DNA of 64,000 nt from Chloroflexota bacterium (lineage in GTDB: Bacteria; Chloroflexota; Chloroflexia; Chloroheliales; Chloroheliaceae): positions 62,001 to 126,000 of the forward strand of contig JAQBPB010000090.1 of the NCBI GenBank assembly GCA_028287745.1, read 5' to 3'. Positions 1 to 8,101 of this stretch are shown here, in pieces. The notes beneath the pieces are model-generated. The model worked only from the letters and a program-made list of their open reading frames with translations. It ran no database searches and was not told where the DNA came from. A program made the translations under genes and the position numbers. Every line of letters begins with the position of its first letter. The first letter of the stretch is position 1.

Positions 1-303
1 AATGTGGCTCTGGGGATGCAGGGCAATCGTATTATGGTGCGTCCGGTCGGCCCAGACTCGCAACGCAATTTGCTGGGCGATAACCCCTTTGTGCATAAAC
101 ACCGCTGCTTCCTTGCCAAGCAGTTCCGCTACTTCCTGTTCCAGGGCCTGGATTGCCGGGCCTTCGCTGTAAACGTCCAGGCGGTCCCCGGCCAGGGGCG
201 AGGCGGCCATTTGCTCCAACCACTGGCGCTGCGTGCGCGAGTAGTGACCTGACAGAAACCGGGTGCATTTACTTCTAATTTCCAGGGGATTTATATCAGC
301 CAC
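1..303 (-). CDS. Threonine aldolase / beta-eliminating lyase family protein (partial, 3' end outside window)
   Basis: Only the first 101 codons are in the window. The reading frame is open from a GTG at 301-303, with an in-frame TGA three codons upstream, and runs off the left edge. The translation contains GDRLDVYSEGPAIQALEQ and then GKEAAVFMHKGVIAQQIALR. This is the N-terminal pattern of the PLP-dependent low-specificity L-threonine aldolase family: the G-D-x-Y segment followed by the F-x-x-G-V-M-A-Q region that lines the cofactor site. The lysine that binds PLP would lie in the missing part. Members cleave beta-hydroxy amino acids to glycine and an aldehyde; the substrate of this copy cannot be told. 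The start is not certain, because no strong ribosome binding site precedes the GTG. Confidence 0.75.
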   Translation of the reverse strand, partial: MADINPLEIRSKCTRFLSGHYSRTQRQWLEQMAASPLAGDRLDVYSEGPAIQALEQEVAELLGKEAAVFMHKGVIAQQIALRVWADRTHHNTIALHPQSHI

Positions 304-463
304 TATTTGTCACCATTTCACTTTCAGGATTAATTTTGGAATTTGAAACAAGCCGTCAGCTTTTCAACCGGCCATTTAAAAGGTCGGTTTTCGTCAGGTA
401 TTATATTATTGTGGAACCTTAATTGTACAGGTAGCCGCGCTAAAACACAGGAGCGAATTACCC

Positions 464-931
464 ATGCAAGATAAATTTTACCGTTATGTCCACCACCGAA
501 TGGGCCTGTTACTGGCCTGGGGTACCCTGAACGTTGCGGTGGGCAGCTTATTGAGTCTTTTAAGCAGGGATAAATACTGGAAGCACTTCTGGCTGCAATG
601 TCTGGGTTGGGGCGGCGTGGATGCCTTACTGGCCGGGTTCTCGCGGCGCGGTTACCGGCGTAAACTGGCCCGGCTGGCCGGTGGTAATACTTCAGGCCGC
701 ACCGAAACCTGGCTGAAAGAAGCTAAAACTATTTTCCTGGTGCTGGCCGTGAATGTTTGCCTGGACCTGGGTTATATGCTGGCCGGGGAGTGGTTCCGGC
801 GCAAGGGCCATGCCAGCGGCAAACCCGACCAGGCCGGTATGGGCTTCGGTTTTATCATGCAGGGCCTGTTTCTCTTTTTATTCGATACCTGGTTAAGCCT
901 GGAAATTAAACGCCGCTGGTTGGAAAAGTAA
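464..931 (+). CDS. Small multi-helix membrane protein, possibly DUF6992-like
   Basis: This 155-residue protein has no recognised catalytic motif. Hydrophobic stretches lie at about residues 12-33, 42-60, 88-108 and 125-145, so three to four membrane helices are likely. Basic segments (RRGYRRKLAR, KRRWLEK) probably face the cytoplasm. The pattern HRMGLLLAWGTLN followed by WLQCLGWGGVDALLA recalls the DUF6992 membrane family, but that match is from memory and weak. An AGGAG box at 449-453 lies ten bases before the ATG, which supports the start. The gene stands alone between a divergent threonine-aldolase-like gene and a co-directional aldo/keto reductase. Function unknown. Confidence 0.7.
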   Translation: MQDKFYRYVHHRMGLLLAWGTLNVAVGSLLSLLSRDKYWKHFWLQCLGWGGVDALLAGFSRRGYRRKLARLAGGNTSGRTETWLKEAKTIFLVLAVNVCLDLGYMLAGEWFRRKGHASGKPDQAGMGFGFIMQGLFLFLFDTWLSLEIKRRWLEK

Positions 932-932
932 A

Positions 933-960
933 TTTTACCGGGTAAAAACTACCGGGTAAA
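933..960. repeat. Short palindrome and direct repeat TACCGGGTAAA
   Basis: TTTTACCGGGTAAAA (933-947) is a perfect inverted repeat, and TACCGGGTAAA occurs twice, 14 bases apart. It starts one base after the stop codon of the preceding membrane-protein gene. It may be an operator for the aldo/keto reductase downstream or a weak terminator; nothing decides between these. Confidence 0.35.
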
Positions 961-1112
961 CCGGCCCGGCGGCTTCAAGAACGCCTGGTTGATAGTTATA
1001 AGTATCCCGGTAGAGTATAATCAGCCGGTAACTGGAAATATATAATAATTTATTACGGCATCCAGTTGTATTAAATTCCAAAGGCTTGTTGGTGAGAAAG
1101 GAACATTTCACT

Positions 1113-2084
1113 ATGCAGTATACACATCTGGGGCGTACCGGCTTAAGCGTCAGCCGCCTTTGCCTGGGTACAATGAACTTTGGTCCGCAGACCAGCGAAG
1201 CGGACAGCTTTAGAATTATGGACCAGGCCCTGGAGCAGGGTATAAATTTCTTCGATACCGCCAATGTCTACGGCGGCAAGACCGGCGAAGGTATTACCGA
1301 ACAAATTATAGGCCGCTGGTTCGCTCAGGGCGGCGGGCGGCGCGAAAAGGTCGTCCTGGCGACCAAAGTTTATGGCAATATGGGTACCTGGCCCAACCAA
1401 TCGAAACTCTCCGCTGTAAGTATTCGCCGGGCCTGTGAGGACAGCTTGCGCCGGTTGCAGACCGACCATATCGACCTCTATCAGATGCACCATATTGACC
1501 GCGAAACGCCCTGGGAAGAAATCTGGCAGGCCATGGAACAACTGGTCCGCGAGGGCAAAATCGTTTACGTAGGTAGCAGCAACTTCGCGGGCTGGCACAT
1601 CGCCCGGGCTAATGAAATCGCTAAAAGCCGCAACTTCCTGGGACTGGTGGCCGAACAGAGCCTCTACAACCTCAATGCCCGGATGATTGAGCTTGAAGTG
1701 TTACCGGCCTGTGAAACCTACGGCCTGGGCGTTATTCCCTGGAGCCCGCTGGGTGGTGGTCTGCTGGGCGGCGTCCTCAAAAAGGTTAGCGAGGGCCGCC
1801 GCGCCGAGGAACGCACTCAGAAGAATATTGAGAAAAACCGGGCGAAACTGGAAGCTTATGAAAGCTTTTGCGCGGAACTGGGCGAAGAACCGGCCGATAT
1901 TGCCCTGGCCTGGCTGCTTGCCAACCCGGTTGTCACCGCCCCCATCATCGGGCCGCGTTCGGTCGAGCAGCTTGATGGCTCGCTGCACACCCTTGATATC
2001 AAGATAACCGAGGAGATTAGTAAGAAGCTTGACGAAATCTTCCCCGGTCCGGGCGGCAAAGCACCCGAAGCCTACGCGTGGTAA
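1113..2084 (+). CDS. Aldo/keto reductase
   Basis: This 323-residue protein is an NADPH-dependent aldo/keto reductase with a (beta/alpha)8 barrel. The catalytic tetrad is visible: Asp and Tyr in NFFDTANVYGG, Lys in VVLATKVYG and His in LYQMHHIDR. The C-terminal NADPH-binding segment APIIGPRSVEQL is also present. The ATG at 1113 is preferred over upstream TTG codons at 1086 and 1089: the family normally begins MxYxxLGRTGLxVS, and an AGAAAGGAA box sits at 1095-1103. Length and sequence fit the YhdN/GSP69-type general stress reductases that reduce aldehydes and ketones. The true substrate is unknown. The gene ends at a strong bidirectional terminator shared with the convergent glycosidase. Confidence 0.9.
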   Translation: MQYTHLGRTGLSVSRLCLGTMNFGPQTSEADSFRIMDQALEQGINFFDTANVYGGKTGEGITEQIIGRWFAQGGGRREKVVLATKVYGNMGTWPNQSKLSAVSIRRACEDSLRRLQTDHIDLYQMHHIDRETPWEEIWQAMEQLVREGKIVYVGSSNFAGWHIARANEIAKSRNFLGLVAEQSLYNLNARMIELEVLPACETYGLGVIPWSPLGGGLLGGVLKKVSEGRRAEERTQKNIEKNRAKLEAYESFCAELGEEPADIALAWLLANPVVTAPIIGPRSVEQLDGSLHTLDIKITEEISKKLDEIFPGPGGKAPEAYAW

Positions 2085-2111
2085 ATAAACTCTCCAGCAA
2101 TAGTTCAAACT

Positions 2112-2164
2112 AAAAAGGGACGTAGCGGGGTTTCTCACAAAGAAACCCCGCTACGTCCCTTTTT
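2112..2164. terminator. Bidirectional intrinsic terminator
   Basis: Perfect inverted repeat with 23-24 bp arms (2112-2135 and 2141-2164) flanked by A and T runs. It lies between the convergent aldo/keto reductase and the glycosidase gene and can stop transcription from both sides. Confidence 0.9.
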
Positions 2165-2190
2165 AATTCTAGTTTAAAGTCGCGCCAGGT

Positions 2191-4350
2191 CTATACAAAG
2201 CTGGCCGGATAAGCCGGGTCGGTGATGACCTCGAACCTTGCCGGGGTGGCCCCGGCCTCCGGTCCGCCTGGCTGCGCGCTGAATTCAATCTTGCCCTGGC
2301 GCCGCTCTAACTTCAGGTCGTAAGGCGTTCCCCAGAGCTTGAGATTTTTGACCTCCAGATGGTCCCAGGTTGAAGGCAATTGCGGCTGTACCTCGATAAC
2401 CTGGCGGAGCGGGTCGGGATTGAGCCGGAAGAATCCCTGGACCACCAGCCAGTTGAAAGTCGCGCTGGACCAGGCCTGGATAAAGCAGGCGTCATGGCCT
2501 ATAAACTCCGGAATAGCCCAGGGCATATAGTAACCGTACTCGTCTGCGCAATATTGTAAATAGCGCAAGCCCTGGTCCGGCCGGTTGTAGCGAAATTCGG
2601 CCAGGGCCACAATCGCGTTCTGGATAGCCATTACTAACTCGGTTGACCCCGGTAAGATCAGGCCGCGCGGACCGGTATGTTCAGGCCCTTCGACTACTTC
2701 AAACAGGCTTTCCACGCGGGCGCGGTCTTTGACCACACCAAATTCCAGGGTTACATAACTGTGGGTTGGTTCACCGGGCCGGATAGACAGGTCATTCTCA
2801 ATCCGCCAGACATACTCGCCCTGCTCTTTATCCCAGAAATGGCGTTCAATCTGCTCCCGCACCCTGTCAACCAGCTGCTGGCTGCGTTCCTGGGTCGCCC
2901 GGTCCTCCATCACCTGGGCCAGGTAGGCCAGTGATTGCAAGCCCTGGTACAGGCTGCATGCTACGTCCAGTTTCCGGCCTCGCTCGGCGGTGCTGAGTTC
3001 CAGGATGCCCGGTCCCTCCGGCAGCAAAGTCCCTTCCGGGTCGCTTTCCTCCAGCAGGAACTTGAAAATACCATCCACACAGACCGGGTAAACTTCTTTC
3101 AGAAAGTCCACATCGCCGGTCCACCTGAAAGCCCGTTCCACCGAAGTAGCAAATTCACCGGCTTCGACCTGGTTGCCCGGGTTGAACATTTCGCCGGTCT
3201 GAACAATTTCGTGCGGAATGCGGCCGTCCTGCTTGCGCCCGTAGTTAGCCAGCATTCTTAAAGTATCCAGCCCGGCCCGGGTTTGGCCCGTAACCAGCAG
3301 ACCGCTCAAAGTGTAGTAGGTATCGCAGCCAAAGAACCAGGCAAAGCCCTGCAACCCGGCCACAATGCCCGGCCCTACTCCCGGTACATCCAGGGTAAGC
3401 ATGTCCATACACAGGGCCGACCCATTGAAAATGCGCCTGTAGGCCGGTATTGGGGTCTCGATGCGGGGCGTTCCGGCCAGTAAACTGACCTGTTCTTCAA
3501 GTTTCCGGTCCAGGATACTTTCCCGGTTGGCTAAAAGCTGCCAGGCCCATTCCAGCCTGGCTTCGTCAAATTCGGCCTCTCCGGCGATTACAAAATTAAG
3601 GGTCTGCCTGGAAAGCGGGGCTAACTCCACGGCGTAGGTCAACTGGCCCGAGATACCTTCGCCTTGTAATTCCGGCCGGTTGCGCAAGATGCCTTCGGGC
3701 CGGTCGTCCGACCCTTTCAGTGAGCCGGTCTTTTCCGGACCCCACAGGTCCGGGCCGGTCTCCGCATGGAGCGGCCAGCGGTCACCTTGCATCATGGCGC
3801 CCCATTTGACGGTCAGGCTGTCCCGGGCAATAATACCCCCTTTCGTGGGGTCGAAGAGAGCCTGGTCGGGCCGGTCCGGCCACTCGCTCCACCAGGCCCC
3901 CCTGATATCGAACCGCACCAGCCAGGCCAGTTCCAGCTTGAGATTTTTCTCGCCCGGGTTTTCCAGGGTCAGGCTGATGAAGTGGGCCGGTTCGTTGGAA
4001 GCCACGAAGAATTCTTGCCGGGCCGAAACCTCATTCTGCCCGACTTTCAGGCTGAATTCGCGGCTGGCCCGGCCCGGTGACATGGTGAAACTGCGGCAGG
4101 CTTCCCCATACAACCACTGCCAGGCCGGGTCCTGCCCGCTCTCGCGCAGGCCGAACCACCAGCCATCGGCCAGTTTTACCGGCGGCGCCCACAGCCCGCC
4201 CATTTCGCCCGGTATGTGGTGGCCCAGGTCGGGAAACGACCCGTCCATGTGGCCCACCAGGTAGGCCCTGCGCCCGCTAACCGTGAAGGGCCGGTCAAAG
4301 TTTTGGCGGGCTGCCTCAGCATAATCAGCCAAATTCAATTTAGAAACCAA
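2191..4350 (-). CDS. (alpha/alpha)6-barrel glycoside hydrolase, glycogen-debranching-like
   Basis: This 719-residue protein has no signal peptide. The first about 280 residues are beta-rich and act as a substrate-side domain. Residues from about 290 onward form a helical barrel. The segment GFAWFFGCDTYYTLSGLL corresponds to the FFGRDS motif of amylo-1,6-glucosidases, with Cys in place of Arg, and GRIPHEI follows as in that group. It is the last gene of the lacI-ABC operon, 110 bases behind the second permease, so it probably hydrolyses imported oligosaccharides in the cytoplasm. The start is the TTG at 4350, with AAAGG about 14 bases upstream; the exact start is uncertain. Exact glycoside hydrolase family and linkage specificity cannot be read here. 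Confidence 0.75.
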   Translation of the reverse strand: MVSKLNLADYAEAARQNFDRPFTVSGRRAYLVGHMDGSFPDLGHHIPGEMGGLWAPPVKLADGWWFGLRESGQDPAWQWLYGEACRSFTMSPGRASREFSLKVGQNEVSARQEFFVASNEPAHFISLTLENPGEKNLKLELAWLVRFDIRGAWWSEWPDRPDQALFDPTKGGIIARDSLTVKWGAMMQGDRWPLHAETGPDLWGPEKTGSLKGSDDRPEGILRNRPELQGEGISGQLTYAVELAPLSRQTLNFVIAGEAEFDEARLEWAWQLLANRESILDRKLEEQVSLLAGTPRIETPIPAYRRIFNGSALCMDMLTLDVPGVGPGIVAGLQGFAWFFGCDTYYTLSGLLVTGQTRAGLDTLRMLANYGRKQDGRIPHEIVQTGEMFNPGNQVEAGEFATSVERAFRWTGDVDFLKEVYPVCVDGIFKFLLEESDPEGTLLPEGPGILELSTAERGRKLDVACSLYQGLQSLAYLAQVMEDRATQERSQQLVDRVREQIERHFWDKEQGEYVWRIENDLSIRPGEPTHSYVTLEFGVVKDRARVESLFEVVEGPEHTGPRGLILPGSTELVMAIQNAIVALAEFRYNRPDQGLRYLQYCADEYGYYMPWAIPEFIGHDACFIQAWSSATFNWLVVQGFFRLNPDPLRQVIEVQPQLPSTWDHLEVKNLKLWGTPYDLKLERRQGKIEFSAQPGGPEAGATPARFEVITDPAYPASFV

Positions 4351-4460
4351 TGCCGTAAATTAACCTTTCTTGTTCTAAGGTACTGCTAAACTGTGACCTC
4401 GTGGCCCTGCGGCCTGGCTTTCAGGCCTGGAACGGCCTGTGCCTGGGACCGTTTAGCAAT

Positions 4461-5357
4461 TTAACCTTTAAGACCGGTGTAAGAAACTCCTTCGATAAAG
4501 AACCGCTGAAAAAAAACGAACATTATTACAATAGGCACCATTACCAGCAGCGACCCGCTCATCAGCAAGCCCCAATCCGTCTTGTATAAGCCCCGGAAGG
4601 TACTCATACCCAGCGGCAGGGTATATTTATCGGGACTATTGATAATAATCAGCGGCAATAAAAAGTCATTCCAGCGCCCCATAAAGGTGAAAATGGTCAG
4701 GGCCGCCAGGGCAGGTTTGGCTAACGGCAGCACCACCTGGGCAAAGGTCCGGAAACGCCCGGCCCCGTCTACCCTGGCCGCTTCTTCCAACTCGACCGGC
4801 ACCGAAGTAAAAAACTGTCGCATCAAGAAAATTCCAAAGTTTGTTACCATAAACGGGATAATCAGGCCCGGTAAGGTATCAAGCAGGTTAAGATTCTTGA
4901 GCAAAATGTAAATCGGAACTAAGTAGATGATGGCCGGGACCATCTGGGTCGCGACAATACACCAGAAGATAAAATCCCGGCCTGGAAAGGGAATCCGGGC
5001 AAAAGCGTAGCCGGAAGTCGAAGAAAAGGCCAGGGTAAACAGGGTCGTTATCACACCGACTATCAGACTATTGAAGAACCAGCGCCCAAACTCTACTTTG
5101 TTGAAAATGTCCAGGTAATTATTAAGGGTAAAGTTTTGCGGTATCCAGTGAAACCCGTTGACAAACCCGGCATTGATTTCTTGCTCGGACTTAAACGAAG
5201 TGGTGATTGACCACAGGAAGGGTAAAAACTCGAACAGGGCAAACCCAATTAACAAAGCGTAGATCAATACCCTGACCAGTACCCTTCGCCAGGCCGGGGT
5301 TTCGCCAATAACTCCAGGCTGCTTTGTCTTCAAACTTACTTCCGTACTTACTGCCAT
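4461..5357 (-). CDS. Carbohydrate ABC transporter permease, MalG type
   Basis: This 298-residue inner-membrane permease has six predicted helices. The cytoplasmic EAA loop reads EEAARVDGAGRFRTFAQVVL near residues 190-210, which couples to the ATPase. The N-terminal cytoplasmic tail and the loop behind the first helix (TSFKSEQEI) are typical of the MalG/UgpE/LacG branch of CUT1 sugar importers. It follows the MalF-type permease by 15 bases, so the two are co-translated. No ATP-binding subunit is encoded in the operon; a shared MsmK/MsiK-like ATPase elsewhere is likely. The sugar is inferred to be an alpha-glucan oligosaccharide from the two neighbouring glycosidases. Confidence 0.93.
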   Translation of the reverse strand: MAVSTEVSLKTKQPGVIGETPAWRRVLVRVLIYALLIGFALFEFLPFLWSITTSFKSEQEINAGFVNGFHWIPQNFTLNNYLDIFNKVEFGRWFFNSLIVGVITTLFTLAFSSTSGYAFARIPFPGRDFIFWCIVATQMVPAIIYLVPIYILLKNLNLLDTLPGLIIPFMVTNFGIFLMRQFFTSVPVELEEAARVDGAGRFRTFAQVVLPLAKPALAALTIFTFMGRWNDFLLPLIIINSPDKYTLPLGMSTFRGLYKTDWGLLMSGSLLVMVPIVIMFVFFQRFFIEGVSYTGLKG

Positions 5358-5372
5358 ATTTCTACCGCCTTC

Positions 5373-6308
5373 CTAGTATTCCTGTTCACTGCGGAAAATA
5401 AAACGTTGTATCAGGGTAACGGTAAGGATGATTACCAGTAGCACAACCGCTCCTGCGGCGGCAACTCCCATCCTTCCGGTCTCTTTGAAGGCTTGCTGGT
5501 AAATATAGAAAACGGCTGTAAGCGTTGATTTTTCCGGGCCGCCGCTGCCGTTTGAAATTACGAAAGCCTGGTCAAAGACCTGGAACGTACCAATCAACCC
5601 GAGCGTGACAACAAAAAAGGTGGTAGGCGTCAGGAGCGGGAGCGTTATTCTGAAGAAGCGCTGGAAGGGGTTGGCCCCGTCTACCGCCGCCGCCTCGTAC
5701 AGGTGGGCTGGGATATCTTGCAAAGCGGCCAGGTATAACACCATCATCGTTCCGGCGGTGGTCCAGATGTTCAGGCCCATAATTGCCGGAAGGGCGGTAC
5801 GCGGGTCGTCCACCCAGGTGGGCCCTTTAACGCCGATAGTTGAAAGCGCATAATTGAGCAAGCCGTTCTGGTTAAAGACCCACAAAAAGATAATACTGAT
5901 TACCACCGAACTGCTTATCGAAGGAAAGAAGAAAGCCGTCCGGAAAAAAGTGCTTCCTTTGATTTTTTGATTAACGGCGACTGCCAGCAGCAGGGCCAGG
6001 ACAGTTTGAATTGTTACCACAAAAAAAGAAAAGACTGCTGTATTGAGCAGCGCTTTATGAAAATTCGGGTCGGCCAATACTTTAGTAAAATTTTCCAGGC
6101 CAACCCATTGGCGTTCATCAATATTGAAGCTATTAATTTTAAACAGACTTAAAAATAAACCGTATCCTATAGGATAAACCACAAATACTGAAAAAAAGAG
6201 CAGCGCCGGTAAGACAAATAACCAGCCAGCCCATTTATCCATCATTTTTTGCCGGGCCAGGCTACCTGTTGTTGTCTCAACCTGGACCTGCCCAATATTT
6301 CCCGCCAT
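5373..6308 (-). CDS. Carbohydrate ABC transporter permease, MalF/UgpA type
   Basis: This 311-residue permease of a CUT1 sugar importer has six predicted membrane helices. Its EAA loop (YEAAAVDGANPFQRFFRITL, about residues 205-224) is the docking site for the ATPase. The ATG at 6308 is chosen over an upstream in-frame start at 6329 because AAAAGGAG lies seven bases before it. It pairs with the MalG-type permease downstream. A 17 bp hairpin lies between it and the preceding binding-protein gene, which probably lowers its expression relative to the binding protein. Confidence 0.93.
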   Translation of the reverse strand: MAGNIGQVQVETTTGSLARQKMMDKWAGWLFVLPALLFFSVFVVYPIGYGLFLSLFKINSFNIDERQWVGLENFTKVLADPNFHKALLNTAVFSFFVVTIQTVLALLLAVAVNQKIKGSTFFRTAFFFPSISSSVVISIIFLWVFNQNGLLNYALSTIGVKGPTWVDDPRTALPAIMGLNIWTTAGTMMVLYLAALQDIPAHLYEAAAVDGANPFQRFFRITLPLLTPTTFFVVTLGLIGTFQVFDQAFVISNGSGGPEKSTLTAVFYIYQQAFKETGRMGVAAAGAVVLLVIILTVTLIQRFIFRSEQEY

Positions 6309-6425
6309 ACTAATCTCCTTTTGCAACACCCCTTACACATCAACCCTCCCGTGGGTATCTACTGAAAAGTTGTGTTCCCGCACTTATAAAGTGAGGCGGC
6401 CCGTTTTATTAGGCCCCGGCCTTTT

Positions 6426-6471
6426 ATAGGAATTAGCCTGCCCGTTTCAAAACAGGCAGGCTAATTCCTAT
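6426..6471 (-). terminator. Strong hairpin behind the binding-protein gene
   Basis: Perfect 17 bp arms at 6426-6442 and 6455-6471 with a 12-base loop, four bases after the stop codon of the solute-binding protein. On the minus strand it is not followed by a T run. It is more likely a transcript-stabilising or partial-termination hairpin than a full terminator. Confidence 0.7.
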
Positions 6472-6475
6472 CCTA

Positions 6476-7972
6476 TTACTGGCTTAGCGTCTGTTTGACC
6501 AGGTCGTCAATGTTTTTGATAACTTGATCTTGCGGCTTGCTGCCGGAGAAGAGAGACTGTAGCTCGGGATTTACCTTATCGGCAAAACCGCCGAAACCTA
6601 CCCCAAATTGCCAGGGTTTGGCGAAATTGGTGCTATCTACCAGGGCCTTACGCTCGGGGTATTTCTGGACAAACCCCTCTGTCAGAGCCTGGCGAGAAGG
6701 CAGGGCCAGACCAATGTCGCTGAGCAAGCGCTGCTGGCTGGTGCTGGTAAGGAAGCTTAACAGGGCAAAAGCGGCGTCTTTATTGGCCGATTTGGAAGAC
6801 ATCACATAGGCTACCGTGAAATCCAAAGTGGCCTGGGTGGTGGCTTTAGGTAACGGAGCGATGCCAACTTTGTCTTTGGTCGGAGTTTTGTTAAGGGGCG
6901 GGATCAGCCAGCCGCCTTCAAAAGCGACCGCCGCTTTTTCCTTAATCAGGGCGTCTCCGGCCCAGTCAGCGCCCAGTTCGCTGGATTTTTTGGATAAACC
7001 AGCCTGGCGCAGGCCGTAGTAGAAATCAAGACCGGCTTTGAAGCCCGGGCTATTTACTGCGGAAGCTTTGTTGTCAGCGGACAGCATTGAGCCGCCAAAA
7101 GCGTATACCCAGGGCAACACGCGGGCCAGGTCCGGGTCAGCCGCGAGCGGAGCCACATCGGCCGGTAAGACGCCTTTCAGCTTGGTCAGCGCGGCTTTCA
7201 GTTCCTCGGTAGTTGTAGGGACCGCCGTAATACCCGCCTTCTGGAACATATCCTTGTTGTAGAACATTACCAGGGTGTTATGATCTTTGGGCAACCCGTA
7301 CACATTGTTATCCGCGCCGGTGAAGGCTTTGCTCAGCGTCGGGTAAAAATCAGACAAGCTGACTTTGTTTTTATCGGCGTAGCTGTTTAGCGGCTCCAAT
7401 ACCTTGCCGTTTATATAGTCCGGGGCAATCAAGCTATCCACGTAGAAGACATCCGGAGCGTTATTACCGGCAATCGAAGTCTTGATTTTGGTATCGTAAT
7501 CGCTGGCAATAATTTCGTGGTTAACCTTGACGTTCGGGTAAGCTTTAGCAAAATTCTGGAGTTGTTGTTTTACAATGGCATCTTCTTCCGGTGAGGAAGT
7601 AGCCGTTGATAAACGCACGGTACCGCTAAGGCTGGTGTTTGGGGTGATAGTATCGCTAGCCGCAGCGGTAGCCCCGGCCGCAGCGGTAGCCCCTGCGGCG
7701 GTAGTGGTAGCCCCGGCAGCGGTAGTGGTAGCCCCGGCAGCGGCGGTGGTAGCACCTGCAGCGGTTGTAGCACCTGCGGCGGTTGTAGCAGCGGCAGCAG
7801 TGGTGACGCTAGCCGCGGTTGTAGCAGCCGCAGCTGCTGTAGTCGAAGTAGCGGCCGTAGTAGGCGGGGCGGCTGTATTGGTTGCATCACCGCAAGCGGC
7901 CAGTACCAACATTACCAGCAGGGAAAATATCCCTAGCCCGCTAAGTCGCCGTATATTTGATATACGTGACAT
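6476..7972 (-). CDS. Sugar ABC transporter solute-binding lipoprotein (family 1, CUT1)
   Basis: This 498-residue lipoprotein has a signal peptide with lipobox VLAAC, so the mature N-terminal Cys is at about residue 27. A linker of roughly 80 residues made of Ala/Thr/Gly repeats follows. The MalE-like binding fold starts near residue 112 (LSGTVRLSTATSSPEEDAI). Typical elements include APDVFYVDS, VYGLPKDHNTLVMFYNK and VAFEGGWL. An AGGAGGAG ribosome site lies five bases before the ATG. The fold is about 380 residues, normal for the family; the extra length is the linker, which probably spans a thick wall. It delivers an oligosaccharide to the two permeases downstream. Confidence 0.93.
   Translation of the reverse strand: MSRISNIRRLSGLGIFSLLVMLVLAACGDATNTAAPPTTAATSTTAAAAATTAASVTTAAAATTAAGATTAAGATTAAAGATTTAAGATTTAAGATAAAGATAAASDTITPNTSLSGTVRLSTATSSPEEDAIVKQQLQNFAKAYPNVKVNHEIIASDYDTKIKTSIAGNNAPDVFYVDSLIAPDYINGKVLEPLNSYADKNKVSLSDFYPTLSKAFTGADNNVYGLPKDHNTLVMFYNKDMFQKAGITAVPTTTEELKAALTKLKGVLPADVAPLAADPDLARVLPWVYAFGGSMLSADNKASAVNSPGFKAGLDFYYGLRQAGLSKKSSELGADWAGDALIKEKAAVAFEGGWLIPPLNKTPTKDKVGIAPLPKATTQATLDFTVAYVMSSKSANKDAAFALLSFLTSTSQQRLLSDIGLALPSRQALTEGFVQKYPERKALVDSTNFAKPWQFGVGFGGFADKVNPELQSLFSGSKPQDQVIKNIDDLVKQTLSQ
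7642..7876 (-). repeat. Low-complexity Ala/Thr/Gly-coding repeat in the binding-protein linker
   Basis: Degenerate 9-15 base units based on GCx-GGx-GCx-ACx code for runs of ATTAAG-like residues directly after the lipidated Cys. The repeat number is likely to vary between strains by slippage. A similar but unrelated-length repeat occurs in the second binding protein at 18418-18513. Confidence 0.8.
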
Positions 7973-8101
7973 CTTTGTCTCCTCCTGTTTCGTTGTCAGG
8001 GCAAGTAATCTTACCCTGGTTTTAGTTAAAAAACATAATTAGCCAGACAGGGTGCCGGATTGACCATAAGCTCAAGCCCGGTCCCGGTAAAAAGTTAAGA
8101 C

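Noticed and set aside
935..1264. Open frame on the minus strand across the intergenic region and the start of the aldo/keto reductase
   Set aside because: It overlaps a well-supported reductase start, has no family features and no ribosome site.
7575..8042. Long plus-strand frame of Ala/Val repeats
   Set aside because: It is the mirror of the Ala/Thr stalk repeat of the binding lipoprotein; GC-rich repeats open all frames.
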